A stretch of DNA of 64,000 nucleotides from the NCBI RefSeq assembly GCF_003583935.1, contig NZ_QYRN01000010.1, forward strand, positions 1 to 64,000. Direction: 5' to 3'. The notes under the pieces were generated by a model. The model searched no databases. It was not told the DNA's origin and was given only the letters and a program-made list of their open reading frames with translations. This DNA comes from Aureimonas flava (lineage in GTDB: Bacteria > Pseudomonadota > Alphaproteobacteria > Rhizobiales > Rhizobiaceae). This document shows, one piece after another, positions 63,657-64,000 of this stretch; the stretch's first letter is position 1, and each line of letters starts with the position of its first letter. The translations under genes were made by a program, and so were the position numbers.

Positions 63657-63690
63657 CTCGTTGCGCTGCCGCCTCGACGGGCGTCGTGGC

Positions 63691-64000
63691 TCAGGCGGCG
63701 AGCCGGCGCTCGAACTCGGCGGCCAGCGCGTCGCCCATCTCGGCGGTGCCGACCTTGCGGCAGCCGGGCGCCATGATGTCGCCCGTGCGCGTGCCCGATT
63801 CCAGGACCGCCGCGATCGCCGCCTCCAGCGCGTCGGCCTCGCGCGTCAGCGCGAAGGAATAGCGCAGCATCATGGCGAACGAGGCGACCATCGCGATGGG
63901 GTTGGCGAGGCCCTGGCCCGCGATGTCGGGCGCCGAGCCGTGCACCGGCTCGTAGAGCGCGCGGCGCCGCCCCGTGGCGGGGTCCGGGCTTCCGAGCGAG
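63691..64000 (-). CDS. leuB: 3-isopropylmalate dehydrogenase, C-terminal part
   Basis: The last 103 codons or so of leuB; the rest lies beyond the window. The enzyme oxidatively decarboxylates 3-isopropylmalate with NAD+ in leucine biosynthesis. The visible part contains the NAD-binding loop region [20 protein letters not shown] and the following helix [14 protein letters not shown], both diagnostic of isopropylmalate dehydrogenase. RTGDIMAPG and the final helix complete the C-terminus. It converges on the symporter gene across a strong terminator. Confidence 0.93.
   Translation of the reverse strand, partial: SLGSPDPATGRRRALYEPVHGSAPDIAGQGLANPIAMVASFAMMLRYSFALTREADALEAAIAAVLESGTRTGDIMAPGCRKVGTAEMGDALAAEFERRLAA

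Overview
The window is GC-rich chromosomal DNA of an alphaproteobacterium, most likely of the order Hyphomicrobiales (Rhizobiales). Four things point there: a MucR/Ros zinc-finger regulator with the rhizobial C-x2-D finger, two small SinR/PraR-like HTH regulators, a BTLCP-family cysteine protease, and an exopolysaccharide locus with ExoP-, Wza- and PrsD/PrsE-like genes. Genus is not decided by sequence alone; an Aurantimonadaceae-like genome would fit, but that is inference. I saw no rRNA, tRNA, CRISPR array, insertion sequence or phage gene.

Layout. 0.3-13.2 kb is mixed housekeeping: a fused indolepyruvate oxidoreductase, two small acidic proteins, an O-antigen-ligase-like membrane protein, a small HTH regulator preceded by a cysteine-rich leader ORF, an M20 amidohydrolase, a DacA-type carboxypeptidase overlapping a His-rich G3E GTPase, a TusA-like protein, a DUF924 protein, a FemAB-like acyltransferase and murQ. 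13.4-41.6 kb is a large cell-surface region. It holds a secreted RTX protein beside a BTLCP protease, a Wza-type export lipoprotein, a type I secretion ABC transporter/adaptor pair and an ExoP-type tyrosine autokinase. Further on come two Wzy-like polymerases, two glycosyltransferases, a pyruvyl transferase, a flippase, a PL5 alginate-lyase homologue, a 1077-residue beta-helix/RTX/Ig-like protein, two acyltransferases and a decayed RTX C-terminus.

41.6-46.5 kb carries an AraC regulator and an fhuCBD-type ferric-siderophore importer. 46.6-52.7 kb has a BrkB membrane protein, the second HTH regulator, a DUF454 protein and a ribose-type sugar ABC importer. 52.7-57.8 kb is an RND efflux pump and adaptor followed by mucR. 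58-64 kb holds an MFS exporter, an OmpA lipoprotein, asd, a 41-residue peptide gene, a metabolite:H+ symporter with a large soluble insertion, and the end of leuB at the window edge.

How the parts may work together. The 16.8-41.6 kb genes can build a lipid-linked repeat, flip it, polymerise it and export it through Wza under control of the ExoP-type kinase. The PrsD/PrsE-like transporter could secrete the RTX proteins coded in the same region. The PL5 homologue keeps the full Asn-His-Arg-Tyr catalytic set and lies directly upstream of an RTX beta-helix protein with an epimerase-like Asp-x-His site. This suggests a uronate-containing, alginate-like polymer that is trimmed in the periplasm and remodelled outside the cell, although no alginate synthase genes are visible. 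The BTLCP protease next to an RTX substrate raises the possibility of LapG-like release of a surface protein.
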